A DNA stretch of 64,000 nt, from the NCBI GenBank assembly GCA_964035795.1, contig OZ038320.1, forward strand, positions 7,161,164 through 7,225,163. Reading direction: 5' to 3'. The position numbers and the translations under genes are program-made. Under the pieces are notes generated by a model that saw only the letters and a program-made list of their open reading frames with translations, made no database searches and had not been told where the DNA came from. Each line of letters starts with the position of its first letter. Position 1 is the stretch's first letter. This document shows, in pieces, positions 33,230 through 47,043 of this stretch. The DNA is from Pterobdella sp. o SKG-2022. Lineage: Eukaryota; Annelida; Clitellata; Hirudinida; Piscicolidae.

Positions 33230-33960
33230 GCGATACTGATAATAGAAACTTAACATGTAAGAAGTTTTCTTTTTCACTTTTTCTCCACCTCTCCTCACAA
33301 ATTCTACTTTTTCCACCTTGACCGATAATGAAATCCTCTACTTTTTTCATTTTTTCCAATTCTTCCTGCTTGAATTTATCCCCCATTTCAATTCCCTTTT
33401 CTCTACGCTCCATCTCTTACAATTTTTCTTCTCACATCCTCATCTCACCCACCTCTCTATCTTCAACTTTATTCTTATCCACCAATAATAAGAACTTAAC
33501 ATACAAAATTCCTAACAAACCTTGTTGAATTCAAATTTGATAGTGTAAACTTAGCTTGCGAAAAGTCTAGAAAATTTTGTTGAAGGTTCTACACGCTTTC
33601 GTAGAATATTTTGACATTCGGATATAAAAGCATCCAAAACTAACTTCGTTTTTTTTTCTCCCACTCCTCATTTTCACATCCAGTTCATTCAATTATCTTC
33701 TTCATTTCTCTTTCTGTACTCTCGATCTCATTGACCTCTCCTTCTTTCATCTTCATCTTTTCTAAATCTCTTTTTTCTTCTACCTTCATCACATTCATTT
33801 AACAGTTCACCTTCATCTCATTCAATTTTTTTTTCCTATCCTTTCCACCTTTAACTCATCCACTTCTCCATCTTTCATCTTCTTTTCATCCATTTTTTTA
33901 CTCGCCTTTTTTTAATTAATCTCATCAACCTCATTCGTCTTGACATCGGCCTTCTTATCC
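33230..33960. repeat. Pyrimidine-rich decayed repeat region
   Basis: The plus strand is dominated by C and T. Read on the minus strand, the same short peptide pattern recurs in different frames: KVEDREVGEM near 33470, KMKEGEVNEIES near 33760 and KMKDGEVDELKVE near 33890. This suggests a degenerate repeat that once coded, or looks as if it coded, for Glu/Lys-rich helix. Stops interrupt all frames, so I call no gene. Confidence 0.5.
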
Positions 33961-34187
33961 CACATCTTCCGACCAAAATCCACTGTTCGGCTGATTACAT
34001 CTGGTTCATCATTTATATTTACAAGTCCCGTAATTTTATTTTAATTTATTAAACTCAATTCATAAAGTTTTATTATATTTAAAAAGTCTACAATTAATCA
34101 TCAGACTTAAAATGAAGAATTTTTTGAAGGAACATCTGAAACAAATTCTATTCAACAAAAATTTTCGATAAGTACAACCTTATCTAA

Positions 34188-34472
34188 TAGACTAATGAAT
34201 TATTATTATCAGTATATTAGACTAATGAATTATTATTATCAGTATATTAGACTAATGAATTATTATTATCAGTATATTAGACTAATGAATTATTATTATC
34301 AGTATATTAGACTAATGAATTATTATTATCAGTATATTAGACTAATGAATTATTATTATCAGTATATTAGACTAATGAATTATTATTATCAGTATATTAG
34401 ACTAATGAATTATTATTATCAGTATATTAGACTAATGAATTATTATTATCAGTATATTAGACTAATGAATTT
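34188..34472. repeat. 30-bp minisatellite, about nine units
   Basis: Unit GACTAATGAATTATTATTATCAGTATATTA is repeated about nine and a half times with no visible differences between units. Thirty being a multiple of three, it leaves a spurious open frame of repeated MNYYYQYIRL. The last unit degenerates into GACTAATGAATTTTGATTAG. Confidence 0.98.
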
Positions 34473-37400
34473 TGATTAGGTTGCACTTACCGAAAATTTT
34501 AGTTGAATAAGATTTGTTCACATGTTTTTTCAAAAAATTTCTTATAAATCAAGAAGTATATTTTAAGGAATTAAAATTTACTAAGAACTTACGATGTCTC
34601 CTAAAGATACATTATATGAAAGCAAAACTAAATTTTCGATAAGTTTAACTATTATAAAACTTTAACATGAAGCTATTGAAGATAATTTTATATTTCACCT
34701 TTAAAGTATATTTTTTAAAACGCGACTTTCAACTATTGTTAACTGTGGTATTATGTATTAACGAAAGAATCAAATAATCAACATCAAAAAGGTTTGATAT
34801 TCTACGTTTTATGTATGCTCTTCATTTATATCATATTTTTGAGCATTGTCATTACTTCTAAGCTTTTTATAATCCTTACTAATTCTTTATAATTTTTACT
34901 TACACCGTTAACCAATAAAATAATTTTTGAAGGGTCTTATGATCAACTAATACGGAAATAATTTGAGCCAAACACTTTTATTAACTGAGTTCAACTTAAG
35001 AAAAGCTTAGTATAAACCATTCAATGAGTGTTTGATATAAATTGTTGTGATCATTTACAACTCCCAAGAACTGATTTTAGTTTATATACTCATTATTTTC
35101 TATTTCAATACTACTTGCTAACGCTTACTTTATCTTATCACTAAAAATTGCATATGACCAGCGTAAAATGAAAACAAATTTACAATTTATATTTAAAATG
35201 CATTTAACTTTCTTAAGTTTTGAACTAACATTATCGAGTGCCCATAATAATGTCAATCCACTCTATGACAAGCTTCGTAACTCCAAAATAAAATTAAACA
35301 GCGTTTTTTTATTTTAAAGAATAACACAATGACAAATGATTGCTTTTTTTTCAATATTTTTTTTTCTGCCAAAAAAACGTGTCAAAAATTTTGATATTCC
35401 TAAAAATCATTCTATACCACAGTTGTTCTTATTAGAAATATCATTTACTTCTTCAAAATTCCGAATTACTTTCATCTCTACAATCATCAAAATTCTTTTC
35501 ATCTTCTCAATAACATAAATTATTTGTAACTTAGTGTACTTTCAATAAAGTGAGTATTAAGATTATTTATTAGTTTTTGAAATGGCTAATCATGTTATGG
35601 ATATATGGTGAACATTGCACTGACTCGAATGGTTTGATGAATCTTTTTTTTAACTATTACTCAGAATAAAAAACAAGAAAGCCAATATTATTTTGCAGTT
35701 CTTTTATTAATTGGTTTTCATGACTTAGGGCTGACAAATGTTATGTACTTTCCCTTGAAACATATCAAAGTTATCATTAAATAAAAAATTTAATTATTTT
35801 AAAAACATCGTAAGAATTTTGTATTTTAAAAATTTTTGTTCATTAGCCTAGACTAATGAATTATGACAAAGTTGTATTTGTCGAAAAATTGAGTTTTACT
35901 ACTGTAATGAACGCATCTTTGAAATCCTCATTTTTTGGCGAATAATTCACTTCCGAATAAACATAAAAATATATTTTCATTTTTATTATTTGTAATTTTT
36001 GTAATTAAATTCTTATTTTCACATCATTTGCTGTTTTCTAATACGCTAATCATTTCAATGATAGATATAATATATTAAGACTCGGCTAAAAAATAATAAA
36101 AAGAACTAGACTTCATAAGTTTCATGCCACCATAATCAAATTCGTTATTTTTTTTGAATCGTAATTGCTTTTTATACACATTCAGTTCATATTTAAAAGT
36201 TCTAATATATAAAATGCATTTATTACTTATGATCAACTGACTAAATATGTTGATATTGTGTAATATTCTTATTCTAGTTTTTCCAAATGAAAGAACCAAA
36301 ACGATTGAAAAGAATTTTTAAAATCTGCAACTAATGGCAACTCACAAAAAATGACAATGACGATGGCTACAATGACTATCCAAATGGCCTCACCTGCGAA
36401 GTGTAATGTAATGTATGTAATGCAGTATTTATAAAGCGCTTTTCATTATAGATCAAAGCGTTTGCTACAAATTTAATGTAGCGAAAACACACAAGTGATT
36501 CAAATTTCTTAGTTTTTATGGGTTGAAAACAAAAGCAGTATTCAGTGCATTAATGAGCTGAAATGCTCAAGTTATAAAAATAAACCTTAAAAAAAAATTA
36601 CCAGTAAATTACTTTTGTTTTCAACACAAAGCAAAAGGTCGACTTTATCAACACCTGGAGATAATAAAAACCGACCCTTTCAGGCCTTCCATCTTGCAAA
36701 AAACTTTTTGTAAAATGGGGGATTCTCGACCACTAGTTTCTCACTTCAAGGTTAGACTATCTTATCTGGAACCAATAGATCTTTTTTATTTCGTAGCTTT
36801 TCAAGTCTTGTTCGTAGGTGTAATCAACCTTTATGCCAGACAACATGTTGCAAATGTTCACTATTACATCTAGTATCGAAAAGGTCAATAAATAATTTAG
36901 AAACATTTCTAAAAACAATTGCCAAGCTCAGAGTAACATTTTCGACCACGAAGAATCGTTAGAACAAAATAAAACGTTAAAACGGCATCATAGTAAATTA
37001 AATTTGAAACGCTTAAAGCAAAAATGACAAAGATAATTAATCAGCATATTTCAATAAAACATATTTAATTAAATAAGATAAATCATAGTATGAAATAATT
37101 AGAGAGGAAGAGATGTGAAGCTCTTAAATATTGTTATGAATACTTTTAGCTAAAACTTAGAATGATTTTCAAATATATTAAAACTTAGTTAAATAAAAAT
37201 TAAAAATTTTTTTTTTCGAAAAATTGAATATTAAAACATTTTAAATTAAATTTTTCTAAAAACATATTGTTTGGAGCTTGTTTTAGATGCACTAGTTGAT
37301 GAAATATCATGTAATTTTTGAAACTTTATTACTTCAACATGCTTGGTATAAATTTATATATCAACTTTTTTACTTTTTTCCTTCTTAAAGCGCCTCGTAG

Positions 37401-38996
37401 TATTTATTTTATCCTTTTCGAAAAGTGAAAAAATAAATTTACGATTTGAAGCAAATACTTTTATTAACTAAATAATAACACGAAGTTTTCGTAATTTTTA
37501 TCTCTTTCTCCTTTTTAAGCATCAACTGTAGCTAATCACAGTAATTAAGTGTGTTCAATTAAAGAATCAAAGTTTATTCTGGTACAGATTTTAATTTGAT
37601 ATATTTTTGTGAACCGCTTCATTCGTGTTGCAACTGAGTGCAGTCTCACACTATCAAAAAAAAGCTTACTCAAGTCTAACCAGCAACCAGTGCGAAACAA
37701 ATTACCCTCTAAAGTATAGAATCAAATTCTGCTTATCAGAATGCGATTAATCTTGGGTGAAAAGTTGAGAAGGAACTGAGATGAATTCAGATCTGGCTGA
37801 TCAAGTATTCTGAAAAATAATATTTTGTTGTCGTTTTTAACTCGACTAAGAATTTTTAATCAAGAACCTCGTTTATTCATGAAGCAGTTTTTGGTCTTTT
37901 TTTTAATGAAACATAAATAAATCAAAAGCCCTTCACCCGGAGTGATGTAGAAAGCAAGATAAAATTAAAACAAAAATATCTTTATTTGAACGTTTCAAAA
38001 AAGTTTATGAAATAAATGCCAAAGAAAAAGTTGCTAATAAGGTTAGTAGTTGAAACAAAATATTACGAAATTCAATTCAGATTTCTTGCACAACTTGACA
38101 TTGAGGTTTTATACAAACCTATAGACTGAGGTTCTAACTAATCTAGCTATACACAATTAAAAATTATGGATATAGGTTTTTCATATCTCTTAAGCACACA
38201 TATAAATGACTATATTTAGATGTATAAATTTGATGGTTAGTATTATATAATAATCTTTTAAGAATGTGTTAAATTTATACATTACTTTTAAAAATACCCA
38301 AATGAATTAAACATTTAAATATTTTTCAAAATTAATTTAACAAAAAAAGAAGTGTTAAATCGAAAAAAAAAGTTCTATAAAGCATCAAAAAATTTTATTG
38401 CATAACACTAAAGATAATCCACCAAAAATGTAATTTCAACCACATGAATTGGAATGGTTTGCAAGGAAAATCAAAATATGTTACTATCACAATAGCAGCA
38501 TAATAATCTAAAAAGATTATCACACTTTCCAATAAAAAATTCGAATAATACACACAATAAATAAGTATGAATTTATGTAACTAACATATAACATGAATAA
38601 CAAAAACTGAAATTTTAAATATTTTGTTTCAAGTATGAAGTTTCTGGTAGGTGAAACATTATCATGTAATAAAAAACGTGACCATATATATTACTTGATG
38701 TAAGCCTGCTTCGAATGACTTCGAGCTATAAAAAAAATTTCAAAACCAGTGTTTTATTTATACAACATAAATAACTTAACTGACTACCAAGACAAAAACC
38801 GAAACAACAGTAAGTAGAAACTGAAATACAGTAACTAAGTCATTACCAAAAGTCAATGGAATTCCAATAATTATCATTCACCATTAAAAAAGTGGATCAA
38901 AACCAATATACCTGGGCAGAAATGTCTTGATAAACACATACACACTAATGAATACAAATGAATATATTGATAATTAAATGGATATATATATATATC
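34473..38996. other. AT-rich intergenic DNA left of TMEM181
   Basis: No gene could be supported in 4.5 kb other than a SINE fragment at 36.4 kb. PLE-terminus-like words occur at 34970-35010 (CACTTTTATTAACTGAGTTC, AAGAAAAGCTTAGTA) and 37455-37495 (CTTTTATTAACTAAATAA, ACGAAGTTTTCGTA). The 3' untranslated end of TMEM181 probably reaches below 38997. Confidence 0.4.
36402..36498 (-). mobile_element. tRNA-derived SINE, copy 2 (3' half only)
   Basis: On the minus strand: GTGTGTTTTCGCTACATTAA, AAACGCTTTGATCTATAATG, AAAAGCGCTTTATAAATACT then GCATTACATACATTACATTA. It corresponds to the 3' body and tail of the copies at 33.1 and 49.4 kb; the tRNA head is missing, as usual for 5'-truncated insertions. 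Confidence 0.8.
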
Positions 38997-41255
38997 TTAG
39001 TTGAAAGCATCGTCATCATCATCACTGTGATAACTATTGTTCGGCTTCAACAACTTGTTCGTGGTCAAGGATATCTCCTCTCTGAATTCATTTTTATAAG
39101 TATGTTTCATCCATTTGAATATAAAAAATGAGGTTTTTGTAAATTTTCAATTAATTGATTTTTCATAGTACGTGTAGAAATTAATGAGACATTTCTTAAA
39201 CTTTGCACCTGTAACGCAGCCATGAAAAACAAACACAAAAAGAACATTGAACATAAAAAAGTTAACGATGGCACATTAAAAATTGAATTAATTAAAATAG
39301 TAACTAACAAAAAAATTGAAACAAAAAAAAAACTATATGAATACAACAGAGAAATAAGAAATATCGATGAAATATAACAAAACGAACGAATAACACACGC
39401 AGACGCACCCATAAATAACATCATCTTCAGACTCGTTGAGCATGGACAGGGCCGGGTTGTCTTTGAAGTGGGCTTCTGCGGAGATTCCACCGTATACAGT
39501 GTTATTACAGATATTAATATATTTTTCTTATGTATTCTGTGTCTTCATGTAACACAAGTATAGATAAATATTAATTTTAAAATTTACTTATTTGTTATTA
39601 TATGTTATCCAGTTTATTGATTATTGAAAGTTTGATGAAGTATTTAAAATTGAAGCTACTTGAAACATTGAAATGAAAATCTAAATTATTTCGAGCACAA
39701 ATATTCCAATTGATTGCCTCATATTGAATTCAACACAACACTCTTCATACACGGTGACGACGTGACCAAGATATTAAAAAAGGCGAGTGAATCGAGAAAT
39801 TAAGTTTCCGCTTTTAATTCTATTTTAAAATTTCAAAGGATAATTTCCCTAAGTTAAAATTTAATGGCTCCTTTTCTAATATTTTCAACCAAGAGCTTAT
39901 GCTGTTAATTTTAGCCATGCCTCACACATCGCTTTGTTTTCACCTTATTGTTTTCCACTGTTTTTTTGATTTATAATTCAAACTCTACAATCATCAATCA
40001 ATTGAAACGAAACTAAAACATAAAACACCCCTCCCACACAAGAACATACCGTAGTAAGCATTGCTGGAAGGAGAGTATACGAACGCCATCACAACCACTA
40101 CCACATTGCACATACCAAACAGCACTACGTATTCCAAGGTGTAGACTAGATGTGCATTAAGGGCTGGAAAAAATCCCACGCCAAAAATGAAGTCTAATGG
40201 ACGAGTGGAGATGATTATTATAGTTAATATAAGAGTTTCTGCTACCAGCAAGGTCAGAAATTTGAGACGGAGATCTGGTGGGAACAAAAAACTTTGAAAC
40301 TATTTTATATTTTATTGATTTATTACGTGAAATTTTAATTCTTCTTTTATATGTATACGAATCAATTAAAATCTAACTAATAAATATCTGTCATGCAATA
40401 TTATTTCAAAGCAATTCTCCTCTCTATCAACACATATTACCGAACCGTACTAAATTTTATATAACATTATAACAACCTTCAAGCATGAAAACGGGCGTTA
40501 AACGAGAATAAAAAATAAACATCCAAACAATTAAATGTTTCTCCAACACAGCCCCACCCACCGAAGTAAGGCATATTCTTGAGTTCAGCCACAGCCCTGA
40601 TGATCAGGTAGATGAGGTTCAAGAGGTACAAAAAGCCAAACACTATTATAACCACCTTCAAGTTCTGCCACGGTGGTATGGTTTAATGATGTAAACAAAA
40701 AATTGAAATTTTTAAAAAAATTATTGATGTAAGAATATAAATAAGAAATAAATTATTGTTCAATGAAATTGGAAAAATATTTTTTTTGAATTTCCATATT
40801 GAAAAGTTTAATATTACGATTAGAAATATGATTTATGGGGACTATGTTGATAATGAAAATTAAAAACGACTGTTTTGAATATTATTCCATGTGGAAGCTT
40901 TTATGAAGCAAACTTGCAAGTATGTAATGATGTAAGTTAACTTTAGAAGAAGCTTCGCTCATTCAAAATAAAACTTGAAACATTCTTTTCTCTTTTTAAA
41001 ATAACTAATATTAGTCAAAATTGTTAGGGTTTTTATTCTATTCTTTTATCATTAATATTAAATAGTGCTACAGCTTCATCATTCTATTCCTATATTGGAT
41101 TGTCAGTGCAGCAAAAACTCAGGTTTATATTTATGACTAAAAAATAATTGCTTATTGGAATTTTAATTTTGAATTATTTTCATTAATAATTTATTTTATA
41201 ATTTTTTGTATGCACACATTAAAAAAATTGGATAGATAGATATATATAAATAGAT

Positions 41256-41286
<31 letters not shown>

Positions 41287-41287
41287 T

Positions 41288-41382
<95 letters not shown>

Positions 41383-44300
41383 GATAGATAGATAGATGGA
41401 TAGATAGATAGATAAATAGATAAATAAAAAGATAGATTATTAGATAGATAGATAGATAGAAGGATAGATAGATAGATAGATAGATAGATAGAAGGATAGA
41501 TAGATAGATAGATAGATAGATAGAAGGATAGATAGATAGATAGATAGATAGACTACTAAATAATTTTAATAATAATTTTCATCAGTTTTTATCCCAGCTA
41601 TAAACAACCTCTATGTATTTGAAAAGAATTACTCAATTCATATACTTACGGTTCACATGTTTCAATACAGCACAAAAACCTAAAGAACGAACCATAAAGT
41701 TATTATCGGCCGTAGGGTCTGCAAGATGATTGAATCGCTGCCAAGAAGCCATGAAACACGTGGAAAACCACAGCAGACCCACAATTACAAGCTTTGAGAA
41801 GTAGAAGTAGAAAAATCGCCGTTTGATCTGCATGTACGTAATCTTTCGTACATATTTGTATTGATATATGTATATTTTTATGTATAGGTGCTTTATACTA
41901 TTTTTCAATATAACACTAATGTAGGAAATTTTCAAACATAAAATATAAACATTTTAGTTTGCGTTTTAATGCATTTGTATTCAACTATAGATTCGTCCAT
42001 ATTGCACCGCTGTTTTTCTTTTATATAACAGTATTTGTCAATGCGTACATCTTCATGCTCCTTTCACTGATGTTGTTAGGCCAAAATAATGTTTGAAAAT
42101 AATAAGAATGCCTTTTTTTGATTATATTCCTGCATAAAACATGGTCTTTTGAAACGCACAGCAAATACGAAAGCAATCACGCTATATTGCCTGTCTTCGT
42201 AAACATTGCTATCATAAGTCCTATGAAAAATTTATTAAATAAAATTTTTGAAAGGCGTGAATAAAATCTAAAATAAATCTATTGAATGATCAAATAAGAA
42301 TGTCAAAAACACAACATAGAAATCAAAAACAAGCCTATAAGCCCAATAATACTTCAATTTCTTATAATAGTAATAAAAATAAGAACAATTTTGAAAAATA
42401 AAAATAATATCCGTAATAAAAATAAAAAGACGATTAAACACCGACGACCTGTCTGAGACCATGGTAGATACAGAGCCAGAAGAGAAGGAGGCATGCCAAT
42501 AGTGATGACTGCATGAAGATGTCGATGGTGCCTGGGATGGAGGACTTCACCAGGAAGGATAAAGAAAACACTGGGTCTGTATGGTTGGTTTGTGGGGAAG
42601 GGTTTGATGTGAAAATGAGTTTGAGGTGAATATGGGTCTAAGGTTTGATGAGAGAAAAATTTTTGAGAGGTTTATTGTTTAATGTGGGAGTGTACATTGA
42701 GATGAGTGTATGATGATGAGGTAGGAAAGCGAAATGAGGTATAATGATAGACACGACTATAGCATAAATGTTAAAATATGCTAACTATTGTAGAGAATGA
42801 GCAAAGGCAACAAAACAGACAACCACCGTTGCTCCATCGACCAATTACGGACTGAGAATCTCCTTAAGGAGTAGGCGAACATGCACTGTATAGTTGATAC
42901 TAAAATTAGTACTTTATAGTTAATAAGTGTGTTATTAGAATACTAACAGTGACAACGAAAGACAAGATAAGGAAAGCGAATCGGAACCATATTTGTAGTT
43001 GTGTGTATTGGGTGTTTGCCATCGTGAACTGCATATGTGATGACATTAAGCAAATATAACTTTGAGTTATTATGCAAAAGATTTATTATTTTGAAAATCA
43101 ATGTGAAAAAATTAAATTCGAAAATAGATAGTACTAATTTCATATATAAACAAGACGAAATTCATTTTATAACCACACAATACAATGCAATGCAATAGTT
43201 TTATATTGCCATACAAATGATTAAATTAATAGAAATATGATAATGGGAGATTCACTGAAAACTTTACATCCGCATGGCATCTGTTGATTAAACCCTGTGT
43301 GACATATGTAGACGACATACAAAAAATTTGAAACTCCTGAGTTTATAAATTTTACAAGCTTATATTGAATATTTAAAAATAGAACGAAGGTTTCGACTGT
43401 AGAAAGATTTTTTGATGCAAATTTTTTCGAAAAATTCTTTTCAGGAATAAAATGATGCATGAATTGAATCAATCAAACTATAATTCACAATAAGCTCAGC
43501 CTTATTATAATCAACATTGTAGAAAATTTTCTTTGAAATATTAGTTATTTTGGAAAAGTCTGTAAAAATACATTTTCCAAACAATATCTGTAGATATACC
43601 ACTGAATATAAATGCGTTCGAGGTTATAAATATAACTAATAGTTGAAACTTAATTGACTTATTTTCCAACTGAATCTCACTTTTATTAATAAGAAACAAA
43701 AAAATTAAAGAGTTGAAGTTGTAAATAAAATTCAATTGAAACTTATACTTTGAAAGCTTAATAGAAATATAACGAGGAAATGCATATGAAAATAAACCCC
43801 AAAAAAGTGCTATAAATATAAAAATTTTTGAATCAATAAATATTCGAAACAAGAGCGAGCTAGACGACAGAAATGAATTATATTGCACACCAAACAATGC
43901 AAACATAATCTCGAAACACTTGAGCACAATTTCTGCCTGAATAACTTTAAATATAAGCATTGAAATGGTTCATATGGCTTTCAAATACACTAATTACCGT
44001 CTACTTTTCGACGTCTTAACCATTCAAATTTCTATATTCTCATTTCAACTTATTATCTTTATCATTTTTATAATAATATTATTTATATTAATATTTTTAT
44101 CCTTATTATTTATATTTTATTTGTATTATTATTTCTCTTATTATTATTATCACCACAAAAAACAAACTCACACGAACCTTGAACTTAACATTGGTAACAT
44201 TGAACTGCAGATGGTCAAGTTGTAATGTTCGGATGTTGAAGGTGTAGTAGGGGTGACGCAGGAAGGGTAGATGTGCTATAAAGATCTCGTTGCACGACTG

Positions 44301-47043
44301 GGGGTAGTGATGATATACATGGTAATCATTATGTGAGGATCATAAAAGGGTAATCAATATAACTTTTTAGAGAAATATTAATGTATTTGCATTAATTTCT
44401 CAAAATCTTTATATCAAAAATATATTGTAGCTTATGCTTTGAATAAATATATTAAAAAAGTCTCCTATTTTTGATGTAAAAACATCTGTAACCATTATGT
44501 AATGATAATAACATGAGAATCATGTGTGGCCTAGAAGCTTCTGAAGTCAATGCCGCTATATTGATTATCGCATTTGAATTGAATTATTATATAGCAATGG
44601 TAATATTATAATCCTTGTATAATAATGATGAAAACTAAATAGCATAGACTAACGTCTAACCCCTTAAAAAAAGGTTCATGAAGACGATCAACGACGATGA
44701 TTAATCAAATAAACTCAATTGCATGTCTAAAAGAAAGAGTTTAGTTTTAAAAGTGAAGAGATTACATAATGGTAATGATTATAACAACGGTGATATTGCG
44801 TCTCGTTTAGTTTTTGAATATTTAATGTAATGTAATGTGGTATTTATAAAGCGCTTTTCCTTAAAAATCAAAAAATCCGCTAAAAATTACTGTAACGAAA
44901 ACACATTTTTTGGAGCAGATGCTAATTGTCAAATAACATTTTAAACACAAGGGAAAAAGTATAACCTCGCCAGAGCACGTGAAAATCCTCTCATTCTGGG
45001 TGCCCTCTCCCTTGTCTATCTGCTGTGCGGTTATAGTTGTTATGGTTATTAATAAAACTAATATATACAACACATGACTCTTATTAATTGTAATTACTTT
45101 TATTGTTATGAAGTGTTATTTAATTATAGCGACGTAAAGCGATGATGATGACGATGAATAATTTGAATTATATCTGGTGATATTTGTTAGAATAACTAAT
45201 TGAGAATACAATTTAATTAAATCATTGATAATGAAACAAAACCCCAACTACTAACCCACCACAATAAACTTTAATGAGTACCACTGTAACAAACTCTATC
45301 TTAGTAATCTCTACCTACGCATCCAAATTTTAAAGCCTGGCGATTATGAAGACCATTCTCAGATGATGTAGATGAAATATACTAGTACGAATGTTTCGAC
45401 AACAATCAATACTCACATCATTCAACTGCATTTTAATGCCTGCCCATTTCACAACCAGTTGTATCAGCATCTCAAATCTTTTGCCTGTTATGGTATGGTT
45501 GTTTAAGCGGTTATACATCGTTAGTAGCTTGCGTAGTTTAGTTTGTGTGTGTTTAGTCAGTGGCTGATTTCATTACCATCATTTTTTTATATTTAGCATT
45601 AGTTTTTTATGAATTAATTTCACCTTGAATGTCATGAGCTAAATATAATATAATTTATGAATGCACACACACACCCACACACCTTCAAGTTGATTGATAG
45701 AATGTACCATATGCAACCACATTTGTTGATTGAAAGAGTTTATGGGTGGACTTTTCACCACAAATGGTCCTTTCTATGGCAGTTTAATGAATGTTATCAG
45801 ATGTATTTAAAAAAAAATAAGCCCCTCACTTGTCAACATATTTTACTTGTTTCATATCATCATATTTTATGCTTACATTTTTCTATTTGATTTTTTTTCA
45901 ACTAGATACTTTTATTTTATTAGTATTATTATTATTATTCCTAAATTATCTTTGATCTCATTGCATGAGTTTAGGCAGTTAATATGTTGTAAATTCTTGT
46001 TGTATAGTCAATAGATGTTTTTTTGAATCAAATACTAAATATACATTTATTTGATTATACTATGCTTATATGATAACCTAATAGTAGGATAATGAAGCAT
46101 AAAACCTCAAGAGTAAATAGTGATGTGTTGAAATCATGGCTTGTGACATTGTATGTAAATTCTTCTGTGGCTTTGGGACCTTTGTGTTTAATGCTCATCC
46201 ATTTAAATGCATTATTTAATATTTCTTAATTAGTAAACTAAAAAAACAGTAAAAAGTAATTTAGATTAATATGATTATAATACTAACAAAATACATATAC
46301 ATCTGATTAAACAATCTAGAAGATATATAATAATGAATAATATTTCTATATGACATGAAATGTCTAAAAACGAAATGATTTTTATGTACCAACCTTTGAA
46401 ACCAATGACGACAAGTATTAGCAAAGTAAGGTGAACAAGAATGAAGATGGTGGCGAAGTGACGCTTGCTCATTGAGTACAAGCGCATGTGCACTGACCTG
46501 CAATGAACATTGTTCAACGTAACTCTCCATTGTATTTATATCTATTTGTTTCAAATGAAACGGTTTTATTGAAATTTAGAGCTTAGGGGAATGATATAAG
46601 GGTGTTTTAACGGGTTTTTACATGACGTAATTTTTTTATTATGATTAAAATAATTAAAAATGTAAAAAAAACAATCAGTAATAAATAAAAAAAATTATAA
46701 AATAGGATTAAAATTACGGTTCAATCTCGATATCAACCATTGTTACTGTTGATTATACAAAAGTGAATTCCAGGTAAAATATTAATAAAAATTTATTTAT
46801 AAACTATAAATAAAATAAAATAAAACTTTATTCAGCAAAATTCTAAAAAAATAAATTGATATGTTTTTTGAAAAACTTGTTGAATTTGAAACTGAAAAGA
46901 TGCAATTCAAATATCATCAAACCTTTCACAACGTTCATGCTTGTAACTCGACGGGAGATCTTGAGCAAAATGGTTGCAGATTTCTCTACAATCGCTGAAT
47001 ATTTCCTTGACATTTGTGAAAGCATCAGGCGTTTTTGTATATC
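38997..47043 (-). CDS. TMEM181: TMEM181, multi-pass membrane protein (first exon not found)
   Basis: Seen: thirteen phase-matched exons in minus order, 47043-46923, 46497-46394, 45484-45417, 45022-44966, 44297-44178, 43028-42948, 42885-42786, 42576-42449, 41827-41693, 40664-40562, 40274-40050, 39475-39409, 39081-38997; 463 residues to the TAA. Motifs like human TMEM181: [11 protein letters not shown] before the first membrane segment, TCSGESCNEI (paired Cys), [75 protein letters not shown] and [19 protein letters not shown]. About eight hydrophobic segments and an acidic tail (five Asp). Known: TMEM181 belongs to the GOST group of Golgi/plasma-membrane proteins with a luminal domain and a Wntless-like bundle; its normal role is poorly known. 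Exon 45484-45417 is the least conserved. The start codon should lie above 47043, in an exon ending at phase 1. A GATA microsatellite lies in intron 41692-40665 and a SINE next to exon 45022-44966. Confidence 0.9.
41228..41553. repeat. (GATA)n microsatellite with GAAG interruptions
   Basis: About 320 bp of TAGA/GATA units inside a TMEM181 intron. From 41460 on, a GAAGGATA interruption recurs about every 36 bp, giving a higher-order unit; other units carry GATAAATA or GATGGATA. Confidence 0.97.
44823..44932 (-). mobile_element. tRNA-derived SINE, copy 3 (head missing)
   Basis: On the minus strand: AATTAGCATCTGCTCCAAAA, GTGTTTTCGTTACAGTAATT, AAAAGCGCTTTATAAATACC, ACATTACATTACATTAAA. It lacks the tRNA-like head and lies about 30 bp 3' of TMEM181 exon 45022-44966, in the same orientation as the gene. 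Confidence 0.82.

Noticed and set aside
34195..34479. 94-codon frame of repeated MNYYYQYIRL
   Set aside because: Product of the 30-bp minisatellite, whose unit is a multiple of three.
41633..41692. Longer 3' end of the TMEM181 exon using the GTAAGT donor near 41649
   Set aside because: The donor is a better consensus, but its phase does not fit the next exon and the extra residues have no counterpart in TMEM181; the GTTCGT donor at 41692 fits both.
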